Source: Pseudomonadota bacterium
GTDB lineage: Bacteria > Pseudomonadota > Alphaproteobacteria > Sphingomonadales > Sphingomonadaceae
NCBI GenBank assembly: GCA_023417515.1
Contig: JAEZFL010000061.1
Span: 1 to 14,168, forward strand
Reading direction: 5' to 3'
DNA length: 14,168 nt
In this document: piece after piece, positions 6,551-13,313 of the stretch
How the letters are laid out: every line of letters begins with the position of its first letter
How positions within the stretch are numbered: position 1 is the stretch's first letter
The notes under the pieces: model-generated
Database searches by the model: none
What the model was told of the DNA's origin: nothing
Seen by the model: the letters and a program-made list of their open reading frames with translations, nothing else
Translations under genes and position numbers: made by a program

Positions 6551-8145
6551 GCGGTCTCGATCTCCACGCGCCGCTGGAGCGGCTCGCCCGGAGCTGGGCG
6601 CCACGCATCCTCACGCAGCTTTGCCGCGACTCGACCTCGCCGCTCTACGGCTGCGCAGACCGCAATTGGTGGCATTACAAGATCCGCGACTTCCCTTCGA
6701 TCATCCTCCAGCAGGCGGGCTACGCCATGCATCTCGCCGGGCAGCATCCGGCGTGGAGCGCGGACGCCGCGGCGCTGGACTCGGTGGCCGCCGGGAGCGC
6801 GCGCTTCTGGAACGAACGGGCGAAGAAGCATTACGCCTTCGAGGAATATTATCCCTGGGAGCAGGGCTATCCGCCGCTCGCCTTTTCGACTCTGGCAATG
6901 GCGAAGCTCGCGGCGGCGGGGGTGGTGCCGGTCGAGGAGATCCGGCCCGGTCTCCTGGTCGCGGCGCGGCAGCTGCGGACCCGGCTTGAGGAGAAGGCCG
7001 GAAACCAGCAGGTCGCCGGGCTCGCCGCTTTGGCGTGGATCGACAAAGTCCTTCCGGGCGATGCCGACCCCGCGGCCTTTGCCCGGCAGAAGGCGCGGAC
7101 GCTGGCGCTCCAGCACGAGGAAGGCTGGTATTGGGAATATGACGGACCGGACCTCGGCTATCTCGCGGTCACCATCGACTGCCTGTGGGACCTTTACGAC
7201 GCCACGGCCGACCAGGATTTCCGCGCGAGCATCACGCGGGCGCTGAGCTTCACCGCGGACTTCGTCGCCGCCTCGCCGCACGGAATCGGGCAGCACAACA
7301 GCCGCAACACCGACTATCTCGTCCCCTACGGGATCGTCCGCTCGGCACTGGAAGGCGACGGGGCGGAGAAGCGGGACGCATCGCTGATCGCGGCGACGCT
7401 GTTCGCCGGGGCCGACCAGCCCGACCATTTCTTCGCCGCCGTCGATGACCGCTACATCTGCCACTATATCGGGCAGTCGGTTTTCCGCGCACTCCTCCTG
7501 CTGCGCGAGCGCCAGCTCGACGCGATCCCCCCCGCGCCGCCGAAGCCGCGCTTGATCCCGGGCAGCGGCCATTATCTGGAGCCGGGGCTGGTCGTGTCGT
7601 GCCGCAAGGGCGGCATCCTCACCGTCACGCGCGGGGAGGCGGAGGCGAGCGACTTCGGCTGGATCGTCGAGCGCGGCGCCAAGCAGTTCGTCAGCCACTG
7701 GTGGAGCGACGCCTGGCGCTTCGCTCAGGACGCGGGCGGGATAACCGTCGAGGGCGAGCTGTTCCCGCACAGGGAGCGGCTGTCGACGCCGCCCAAGCAT
7801 ATGGTGCTTCGCCTGCTGAGCGTCGTGCTCGGCCGCCGGCTCACCGCGCTGCTCAAGCGCGTGCTGATCTTCAAGCGCGGCGGCACCGGCCTCGGATTCA
7901 CGCGGCGCATTTCGTGGGACGGGCAGGGCGTGGAGATCGACGACCGCATCACCGGCCTCCAGCCGTCGGACCGTCTGGTGCGCGCCCCCCGCGCCTCGAA
8001 GCGGCACGTCGCCAGCGCCGACAGTTTCCATCAGGAAGACCTCGCGCTGGAGCGCGGCTATGTCCGCGAAGAGGAGCGAAGCGAGGTCGACGGCGCCGTA
8101 CGAATCGTCACGCGCCTTCGTCCAGCTGTTGCGTCAGGCCGCTAA
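6547..8145 (+). CDS. Unrecognised protein, possible (alpha/alpha)-toroid plus beta-sandwich sugar-active enzyme
   Basis: I do not recognise this 532-residue protein with certainty. It has no signal peptide or clear membrane helix. Residues 1-325 look helical and rich in aromatic motifs: RNWWHYKIRDFPS (39-51), FEEYYPWEQGYPPLAF (98-113), GWYWEYDGPDLGYLAVTIDC (193-212), GIGQHNSRNTDYLVPYG (246-262) and HYIGQSVFRALLLL (306-319). This resembles helical toroids of polysaccharide lyases and glycosidases. Residues about 340-525 look beta-rich (GHYLEPGLVVSCRKGG, KQFVSHWWSDAWRF, VEGELFP). That order matches heparinase II/III-like architecture, but no catalytic set can be named. The start is the GTG at 6547, which overlaps the previous stop as GTGA, indicating translational coupling to the FrhB-family gene. 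An in-frame ATG at 6475 lies inside that gene and is unlikely. Confidence 0.75.
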   Translation: MSGLDLHAPLERLARSWAPRILTQLCRDSTSPLYGCADRNWWHYKIRDFPSIILQQAGYAMHLAGQHPAWSADAAALDSVAAGSARFWNERAKKHYAFEEYYPWEQGYPPLAFSTLAMAKLAAAGVVPVEEIRPGLLVAARQLRTRLEEKAGNQQVAGLAALAWIDKVLPGDADPAAFARQKARTLALQHEEGWYWEYDGPDLGYLAVTIDCLWDLYDATADQDFRASITRALSFTADFVAASPHGIGQHNSRNTDYLVPYGIVRSALEGDGAEKRDASLIAATLFAGADQPDHFFAAVDDRYICHYIGQSVFRALLLLRERQLDAIPPAPPKPRLIPGSGHYLEPGLVVSCRKGGILTVTRGEAEASDFGWIVERGAKQFVSHWWSDAWRFAQDAGGITVEGELFPHRERLSTPPKHMVLRLLSVVLGRRLTALLKRVLIFKRGGTGLGFTRRISWDGQGVEIDDRITGLQPSDRLVRAPRASKRHVASADSFHQEDLALERGYVREEERSEVDGAVRIVTRLRPAVASGR

Positions 8146-8239
8146 GCCGCCATTTTTCTGCCGCGTGAATCCCCTACATGAAGCGGGAACGTTGCTTTGA
8201 CCCCGCCGTTGGCAGGGGCGGCGCAGGAGGCGTCGACGA

Positions 8240-9457
8240 ATGAGTGAGGCGAAAGGGAAAGCAGCGGGGCTCCGCATCGCGTTGTTTTCCGGCAATTATA
8301 ATATTACCCGCGACGGCGCCAACAAGGCGCTGAACCGCCTCGTGCGCTATCTGATCGACAATGGCGCGCAGGTGCGCGTCTATTCGCCGACGGTGAAAAA
8401 AGGCGGGTTCCAGGCGGCCGGCGACATCGTGTCGGTGCCCTCGGTGCCGATTCCGTTCCGCCCCGAATATCGGCTGTCCACGGGCCTGCCCAAGAAGGTG
8501 CGCGACGACATCCGCGCGTTCGACCCGAACCTGTTCCACCTGTCGGCGCCGGACATGCTCGGCCACAAGGCGCAGGGCTTCGCCCGCGAGCTCGGAGTGC
8601 CGGTCGTGGCGAGCCTCCACACGCTGTTCCAGACCTATCTCGATTATTATTATCTCGGCTTCCTTCGCCCCGCGATGGAGCGCGGCCTCAACCGGTTCTA
8701 CAATCGCTGCGACTGGGTGCTCGTGCCCAACGAGCCGCTCGCCCAGGATCTGCAGCGCGACGCCGAGCTTGGCGATCATGTCCGCATCTGGAGCCGCGGC
8801 GTCGATCATGAGAAATGGAATCCGGGTCGCCGCGACATGGCGTGGCGGCGCGCCCACGGCTTTGCCGATGACGAGGCGGTGGTCCTGTTCTTCGGCCGGG
8901 TCGTGAAGGAGAAGGGCCTCGACATCTTCGAGGCGACGGTCACCGAACTTCGCGAGCGCGGCCACAAGGTGCGGCCGCTGATCGTCGGCTCGGGACCCGC
9001 CGAGGACGATCTCGCCAAGAGCCTCGGCGACGCGGTGTTCACCGGCCATATCGAGAGCGACTCGCTGTTCCAGGCGGTCGCCAGCGCCGACATCCTGATC
9101 AACCCGAGCACCACCGAAGCGTTCGGCAACGTCAACCTCGAGGCGATGGCCTGCGGACTCGCCGTGGTCAGCGCGATCGCTCCGGCCGCCGAGGCGATGA
9201 TCGAGCATGGCCGAACCGGCCTGCTGGTCCCGCCGCGCAACGTCGCGGCCTGGGCCGATGCTGTGGAGGGCCTGATCTGCGACCCCGCGCGCCGCGCCGC
9301 CCTCGGCCGCGCCGCCCACGAGGAGTCGCAATCCTATCGCTGGTCGTGCATCCTCGACCGCGTGATCGACACCTATCGGGTGGCGATCGAAACCGGCCCG
9401 CGCGCCGGCGGCCGGCGCCAGGTCAGCCGCCGCTTCAGAAAGCCCGCTACCGCCTAA
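8240..9457 (+). CDS. GT4-family (GT-B fold) glycosyltransferase
   Basis: A 405-residue retaining glycosyltransferase of the GT4 group, related to the GtfA/SqdX-like alpha-glycosyltransferases. The N-terminal Rossmann-like half starts LRIALFSGNYNITRDGANKALNRL (11-34, quoted here only as landmarks LRIALFSGNY and DGANKAL). The donor half shows VLFFGRVVKEKGLDIF, IVGSGPAEDDL, and the E-x7-E signature with Glu293 and Glu301 in TEAFGNVNLEAMA, followed by GLAVVSA and HGRTGLLVPP. It is soluble or peripheral, acting at the cytoplasmic membrane face. Start ATG has GGAGG nine bases upstream. It follows the unrecognised gene after 94 bp, a gap in which I see no clear promoter or terminator. The sugar and acceptor cannot be read from sequence; sulfolipid, glycolipid or capsule roles all fit. 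Confidence 0.88.
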   Translation: MSEAKGKAAGLRIALFSGNYNITRDGANKALNRLVRYLIDNGAQVRVYSPTVKKGGFQAAGDIVSVPSVPIPFRPEYRLSTGLPKKVRDDIRAFDPNLFHLSAPDMLGHKAQGFARELGVPVVASLHTLFQTYLDYYYLGFLRPAMERGLNRFYNRCDWVLVPNEPLAQDLQRDAELGDHVRIWSRGVDHEKWNPGRRDMAWRRAHGFADDEAVVLFFGRVVKEKGLDIFEATVTELRERGHKVRPLIVGSGPAEDDLAKSLGDAVFTGHIESDSLFQAVASADILINPSTTEAFGNVNLEAMACGLAVVSAIAPAAEAMIEHGRTGLLVPPRNVAAWADAVEGLICDPARRAALGRAAHEESQSYRWSCILDRVIDTYRVAIETGPRAGGRRQVSRRFRKPATA

Positions 9458-9471
9458 GCGTCATCGCTTCC

Positions 9472-9559
9472 CGTTCGTCACCCTGAACTTGTTTTCAGGG
9501 TCCATTCTGTCGTCGCTCAGCGGCTCGAAGATGGATGCTGAAACAAGTTCAGCATGACG
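9472..9559. repeat. Intergenic palindromic element, family C, copy 2
   Basis: The arms GTCACCCTGAACTTG... (9477-9505) and ...CAAGTTCAGCATGAC (9531-9558) pair almost fully, with one single-base bulge and four mismatches. Each arm also folds alone: CCTGAA/TTCAGG and GCTGAA/TTCAGC. It lies between the convergent ends of the GT4 gene (9457) and glpX (9569), so it may serve as a bidirectional terminator. The outline matches copy 1 at 5093-5178. Confidence 0.85.
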
Positions 9560-9568
9560 AGAGAGGTG

Positions 9569-10597
9569 TCAGTCGCAGTGCATGCCGGGCTCCTTGCGGT
9601 GCTCGCCCTTCACCCAGCGCACGGTGCCGGTCGAGGCGCGCATCACCACGCTTTCGGTGGTCACGCAGCCGCGGCGGCGCTTGACGCCCTCAAGCAGGCT
9701 GCCGTCGGTGACTCCGGTCGCGGCGAAGATCACGTCGCCCTTGGCGAGGTCATGCAGGTGATAGATCCGGTCGAGGTCGGTGACCCCCCAGCGGTCCGCG
9801 CGGGCGCGCTCGTCGTCGTTGCGGAACACCAGCCGCCCCTGGAACTGGCCGCCGACGCAGCGCAGGGCCGCCGCCGCGAGCACGCCCTCGGGCGCTCCGC
9901 CCTGGCCCATATAGACGTCCACGCCCGTGTCCGGGTCGGTGACCGCGATGACGCCGGCGACGTCGCCGTCCGGGATGAGGTTGATGCCGCAGCCCAGCGA
10001 CCGCAATTCCGCGATCAGCTCGGCATGGCGCGGGCGGTCGAGGACGCAGGCGATGATCTCGTTCGGCTGAACGCCCTTGGCGGCGGCAATCGAGCGAATG
10101 TTGTCGGTGACCGACTTGTTGAGGTCGATCGTGCCCTCCGGGTAGCCCGGCCCGATCGCCAGCTTGTCCATATAGACGTCGGGTGCGTTGAGCAGGTTGC
10201 CCTGCTCGGCGATCGCCAGCACCGCGAGCGCGTTCGGGCCCGCCTTGGCGGTGATGGTGGTGCCCTCCAGCGGATCGAGCGCGATGTCGATATGGGCGGC
10301 GGTGGGGTCGTCGCGGCGGGCGCCGACCCGCTCGCCGATGAACAGCATCGGCGCCTCGTCGCGCTCGCCCTCGCCGATCACCACGGTGCCGTCGAAGTCG
10401 AGCTGGTTCAGCGCCTCGCGCATCGCCTCGACCGCCGCATGGTCGGCGGCCTTCTCGTCACCGCGGCCGATGAGGTGCGAGGCGGCGACCGCCGCGGCCT
10501 CGGTCACCCGCACCATTTCCAGCACCAGCACGCGGTCAAGCGGGTTCGAAGTCGCGGTGGAGGTGGCGGCCGACGCCGCCTGGATCGTGTCGGTCAT
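9569..10597 (-). CDS. glpX: Class II fructose-1,6-bisphosphatase GlpX
   Basis: A 342-residue metal-dependent phosphatase that converts fructose 1,6-bisphosphate to fructose 6-phosphate in gluconeogenesis, in the cytoplasm. Family marks are VIGEGERDEAPML (73-85), HIDIALDPLEGTT (102-114), the PNALAVLAIAEQGNLL region and a VDVYMGQGGAPEGVLAAAAL stretch that carries the GGAPEG motif. Length is typical. Start is the ATG at 10597 with GGGAG about five bases upstream; an in-frame GTG at 10624 lacks such a site. In many sphingomonads glpX follows aminotransferase alaC and homoserine dehydrogenase hom (from memory). Here hom is absent and only an alaC tail remains further upstream on the same strand. 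It is convergent with the GT4 gene across repeat C2 and divergent from the small secreted-protein gene. Confidence 0.95.
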   Translation of the reverse strand: MTDTIQAASAATSTATSNPLDRVLVLEMVRVTEAAAVAASHLIGRGDEKAADHAAVEAMREALNQLDFDGTVVIGEGERDEAPMLFIGERVGARRDDPTAAHIDIALDPLEGTTITAKAGPNALAVLAIAEQGNLLNAPDVYMDKLAIGPGYPEGTIDLNKSVTDNIRSIAAAKGVQPNEIIACVLDRPRHAELIAELRSLGCGINLIPDGDVAGVIAVTDPDTGVDVYMGQGGAPEGVLAAAALRCVGGQFQGRLVFRNDDERARADRWGVTDLDRIYHLHDLAKGDVIFAATGVTDGSLLEGVKRRRGCVTTESVVMRASTGTVRWVKGEHRKEPGMHCD

Positions 10598-10722
10598 AAG
10601 GCTCCCATGGGTCTGTTTGGCCACGCGATAGGCCAGCCCCCGGCCGAAGTCGAGCGAGCCAACCGCCTTGGTTTGACCATCTTTGTCGGCACTCTGTGCG
10701 GTTCGGCGATGCGGAGCGGTAC

Positions 10723-11130
10723 ATGCGAGGATTGCCCGCCTTTCTCCTCTGCCTGGTCGCCTTCTCGCCGGTTGCCGCTGCTCAGGACGCTACCGCGCCG
10801 GTGGCGACGACCGCCGAGCAGGTCATCGAGAACCATCGACGCGTGCTGATGGGTCGTGCCGCGCAACGGGGAGGCCGCCGCTGCGATCCTGCCACCGAGC
10901 CGAACGAGATCGTCGTGTGCGCGCGCAATGGCGCGGAGCATCGCATCGGGCCCGTCGATCCGGAGCCGGGAGAGGTGCCGCGGCTGGTGGCGGGCGAGGT
11001 GCCGAGCGCCGGGGGCGCTCTTAGCGCGGGAGGCTGCCTGTCCCGTTGCCCGCACGGCGGACTCGACGTGATCGGCGTGGTCAACGCCGTGCGCCGCGGC
11101 ATCGGCCGGCTGCTGGACCCCGACAGCTAG
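10723..11130 (+). CDS. Small secreted protein of unknown function
   Basis: A 135-residue protein with a Sec signal peptide: MRGLPAFLLCLVAFSPVAAAQ, with probable cleavage after AAA. The mature part contains RRCDPATEPNEIVVCARNG, a C-x(n)-EIVVC pattern that I recall from many sphingomonad exported proteins of unknown role, then a C-terminal CLSRCPHGG followed by an amphipathic stretch DVIGVVNAVRRGIGRLL. The four mature cysteines could form two disulfides in the periplasm. I chose the ATG at 10723 because GGAG lies six bases before it and the signal peptide begins there; an in-frame GTG at 10696 is less likely. The stop TAG (11128-11130) shares the palindrome CTAG with the stop of the leftward aminotransferase remnant. 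No function is proposed. Confidence 0.75.
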   Translation: MRGLPAFLLCLVAFSPVAAAQDATAPVATTAEQVIENHRRVLMGRAAQRGGRRCDPATEPNEIVVCARNGAEHRIGPVDPEPGEVPRLVAGEVPSAGGALSAGGCLSRCPHGGLDVIGVVNAVRRGIGRLLDPDS

Positions 11131-11270
11131 GTGCTCGCGAGGAATTTCTTGAAGCCGCGGGCGGCCTGGCGGAGGCGCTGCTCGTTCTCGACCAGGGCGA
11201 TGCGGACATAGCCTCCGCCTTCCTCGCCGCGCGCCCGGGCCGCGGCCTTCATCGCGTTGACCTCGGCGAA
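11127..11270 (-). pseudogene. C-terminal remnant of an AlaC-type aminotransferase
   Basis: Reading leftward, the sequence ends RGEEGGGYVRIALVENEQ, RLRQAARGFKKFLAST and a TAG stop. This matches the C-terminus of alanine/LL-diaminopimelate-type class I aminotransferases, where (E)GYVRIALVENEQR is strongly conserved. Upstream the match fades within about 15 residues, and a TGA at 11295-11297 closes the frame, so the catalytic body with its PLP lysine is missing. The stop shares CTAG with the neighbouring convergent gene. The intact tail with missing body suggests deletion of the 5' part. A sequencing or assembly error would not explain the loss of over 300 residues. Confidence 0.72.
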
Positions 11271-11337
11271 GACGCAAGGCGGGACGCGGCGGCTTCAGTA
11301 GAAGTCGGCGCTCATGAACCCGCCGTAGCGCCGCCCG

Positions 11338-11352
11338 TGCTGCGGCGCAGCA
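11338..11352. promoter_or_regulatory. Putative PhaR operator upstream of phaC
   Basis: TGCTGCGGCGCAGCA is a perfect 7-1-7 palindrome and contains CTGC-N3-GCAG exactly, the operator form reported for alphaproteobacterial PhaR. It lies 72 bases before the phaC ATG. I see no convincing -35/-10 pair beside it. The rest of 11271-11424 holds no gene I can support. Confidence 0.6.
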
Positions 11353-11424
11353 GGATTTTACGCGAGACTTCCGCGCCGATGCCGCGTTGGCTAAATGGAA
11401 GCGAGGGAGAGGAGGCCGCTTCGC

Positions 11425-13224
11425 ATGGCCGATCAGGACACAGCCGAGACCAAGCCGGAAGCGGCCGCGCTGCCGCCGCTGCCGAGCCTCGAGGAGATGC
11501 AGCACTGGACCTTCGTTATGGGCCGGGCGCAGCAGCTGATGCTGGAGCATGTCGCCCAGCAGATGAAGGAGGGCGCCGCCGCGGCCTTCGACCCCGGCAA
11601 GTCGGCGGTGCGCTGGCCCGGCATGGAGATGTTCCCCGATCCGGCCAGGCTCGCCGAGATGCAGACGCAGCTGTGGACCGACGGTCTCGATATCTGGCAG
11701 CGCGTGCTCGGCCAGAATGCCGGCGAAAAAACGCAGCTTCAGGAGAAGGCTGAGAAGGACAAGCGCTTCGCCGCGCCCGAATGGGGCGAGCACCCGATGT
11801 TCGACATGATCCGTCAGTCCTATCTGCTGGTCTCGGAGCGGCTGCTGGGCTCCGTCGACGCGCTGGAAGGCCTGGACGACAAGCAGAAAGCCAAGCTCCG
11901 TTTCCAGACCAGGCAGTTCGTCGACGCGATGGCGCCGTCCAATTTCGCGGCGACCAATCCGCTGGTCATCCAGAAGACTCTGGAAACCAGGGGCGAGAAT
12001 TTGCTCAAGGGCCTCGAGCACATGCTCCGCGACATGCGGCAGGGGCAGCTCACCCAGACCGATCCGGACGCCTTCGAAGTCGGCCGCAACATCGCGATGA
12101 CCCCCGGCAAGGTCGTCAAGCAGACGCCGCTCTACCAGCTCATCCAATATGAGCCGACGACGGAGAAGGTGCTGAAGGCCCCGCTGCTGATCTTCCCGCC
12201 CTGGATCAACCGCTATTACATCCTCGATCTCAACCCGAAGAAGAGCTTCATCCGCTGGGCGGTCGAGCAGGGGCTGACCGTGTTCGTGGTGTCGTGGAAA
12301 TCGGCCGACGAGAGCCTCGCCGAGGTGGGCCTCGAGGATTACGTCAAGGCGCAGGTCGAGGCGCTGGACACCGTCCGCGACCTGCTCGGGGTCGAGAGCG
12401 CGCACCTGATCGGCTATTGCGTCGCCGGCACCTATCTCGCCGCGACCCTGGCCCTGCTCGCGGCGCGCGGGGAGCAGGACAGGGTCGCCAGCGCGACCTT
12501 CTTCACCGCGCAGGTCGATTTCAGCGAGGCGGGCGACCTCCAGGTCTTCATCGACGACGAGCAGATGGAGACGATCCGCCAGCTGTCGGCGGAGAAGGGC
12601 TATCTCGACGGGCGCTACATGGCCGCGACCTTCAACCTGCTGCGCGGCCGCGACCTCATCTGGAGCTATGTCGTCAACAATTACCTGCTCGGCCAGGACT
12701 ATACCCCGTTCGACCTGCTCCACTGGAATTCCGACACGACGAACCTGCCGGCCAAATGGCACATCGCCTATCTCCAGCAGCTCTACCGCGAGAACCGGCT
12801 CGTCCAGCCGGGCGGGATCGAGGTGGACGGGGTGCCGATCAACCTCACCAAGGTGACGGTGCCGACCTATGTCCAGGCCGGCCGCGAGGACCATATCGCG
12901 CCGCCGAGGAGCGTGTGGAAGATCACCCACCACTTCAAAGGGCCGCTGCGCTTCGTGCTCGCGGGCTCCGGCCACATCGCCGGAGTGGTCAATCCGCCCG
13001 AGGCGCAGAAATACCAGCATTGGGTCAACGAGGATAAGGTCGACAGCCTCGACGACTTCATTGCAGGTGCGAAGGAAGTGAAGGGGAGCTGGTGGCCGGA
13101 CTGGATCGCATGGATCCGCGGCATTTCGGACGCAACGGTCCCCGCGAAAGTCGCGCGCGTGCCGGGGAAGGGCAAGCTCAAGGCGATCGAGGACGCGCCC
13201 GGGAGCTACGTGCGGGCGCGCTAG
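11425..13224 (+). CDS. phaC: Class I poly(3-hydroxyalkanoate) synthase PhaC
   Basis: A 599-residue enzyme that polymerises (R)-3-hydroxyacyl-CoA into PHA at the granule surface. The lipase-like box is GYCVAGT with nucleophile Cys332; the catalytic Asp489 lies in GREDHIAPPRS and His517 in GSGHIAGVVNPP. These positions parallel Cys319, Asp480 and His508 of the Cupriavidus necator enzyme. The N-terminal PhaC domain shows NFAATNPLVIQKTLETRG, and LIFPPWINRYYILDL precedes the alpha/beta-hydrolase core. Length is that of class I, which needs no PhaE or PhaR subunit. Start ATG at 11425 follows a GGAGAGGAGG stretch ten bases upstream; the in-frame ATG at 11395 lacks one. A CTGC-N3-GCAG palindrome upstream and two like it before the phasin gene suggest shared control by PhaR, which is not in the window. 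Confidence 0.96.
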   Translation: MADQDTAETKPEAAALPPLPSLEEMQHWTFVMGRAQQLMLEHVAQQMKEGAAAAFDPGKSAVRWPGMEMFPDPARLAEMQTQLWTDGLDIWQRVLGQNAGEKTQLQEKAEKDKRFAAPEWGEHPMFDMIRQSYLLVSERLLGSVDALEGLDDKQKAKLRFQTRQFVDAMAPSNFAATNPLVIQKTLETRGENLLKGLEHMLRDMRQGQLTQTDPDAFEVGRNIAMTPGKVVKQTPLYQLIQYEPTTEKVLKAPLLIFPPWINRYYILDLNPKKSFIRWAVEQGLTVFVVSWKSADESLAEVGLEDYVKAQVEALDTVRDLLGVESAHLIGYCVAGTYLAATLALLAARGEQDRVASATFFTAQVDFSEAGDLQVFIDDEQMETIRQLSAEKGYLDGRYMAATFNLLRGRDLIWSYVVNNYLLGQDYTPFDLLHWNSDTTNLPAKWHIAYLQQLYRENRLVQPGGIEVDGVPINLTKVTVPTYVQAGREDHIAPPRSVWKITHHFKGPLRFVLAGSGHIAGVVNPPEAQKYQHWVNEDKVDSLDDFIAGAKEVKGSWWPDWIAWIRGISDATVPAKVARVPGKGKLKAIEDAPGSYVRAR

Positions 13225-13231
13225 ACCTTTC

Positions 13232-13248
13232 ATGCTGCACCGCACAAA
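13232..13248. promoter_or_regulatory. Putative PhaR operator 1 before the phasin gene
   Basis: ATGCTGCACCGCACAAA carries CTGC-N3-GCA and repeats, with small changes, exactly 50 bases downstream. It lies just upstream of the likely -35 box at 13256. Confidence 0.6.
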
Positions 13249-13255
13249 ATAATCC

Positions 13256-13283
13256 TTGAAATGACGCGACGGCGCCCTTAAAT
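13256..13283 (+). promoter_or_regulatory. Likely phasin gene promoter
   Basis: TTGAAA (13256-13261, five of six to the -35 consensus) and TTAAAT (13278-13283, four of six to the -10) are separated by 16 bases, 30 bases before the ATG. It is flanked by the two operator-like repeats, the second overlapping the -10. Weak -10 identity keeps confidence modest. Confidence 0.45.
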
Positions 13284-13299
13284 GCTGCACTGCAACAAA
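13282..13299. promoter_or_regulatory. Putative PhaR operator 2 before the phasin gene
   Basis: ATGCTGCACTGCAACAAA is a direct repeat of the site at 13232 and is nearly palindromic (TGCTGC / GCAACA). It overlaps the likely -10 and start of transcription, where bound PhaR would block the promoter. Confidence 0.65.
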
Positions 13300-13313
13300 G
13301 GGAGTCGTGCATC

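Noticed and set aside
2817..9559. The repeated palindromes as a CRISPR array
   Set aside because: They are single dispersed elements of several types without regular spacers.
10673..10701. TTGACC as a -35 box for the small secreted-protein gene
   Set aside because: At 17-base spacing the would-be -10 is GTGCGG, which does not resemble a -10 box.
11395..11424. phaC start at the upstream ATG 11395
   Set aside because: No ribosome site precedes it, and the GGAGAGGAGG stretch lies between it and the better ATG at 11425.
10594..13290. Very long open frame (898 codons) on the minus strand opposite phaC
   Set aside because: It is the high-GC shadow of phaC and flanking sequence: composition is Arg/Leu/Gln/Asp-rich without motifs, and the other strand carries the full PhaC catalytic triad.
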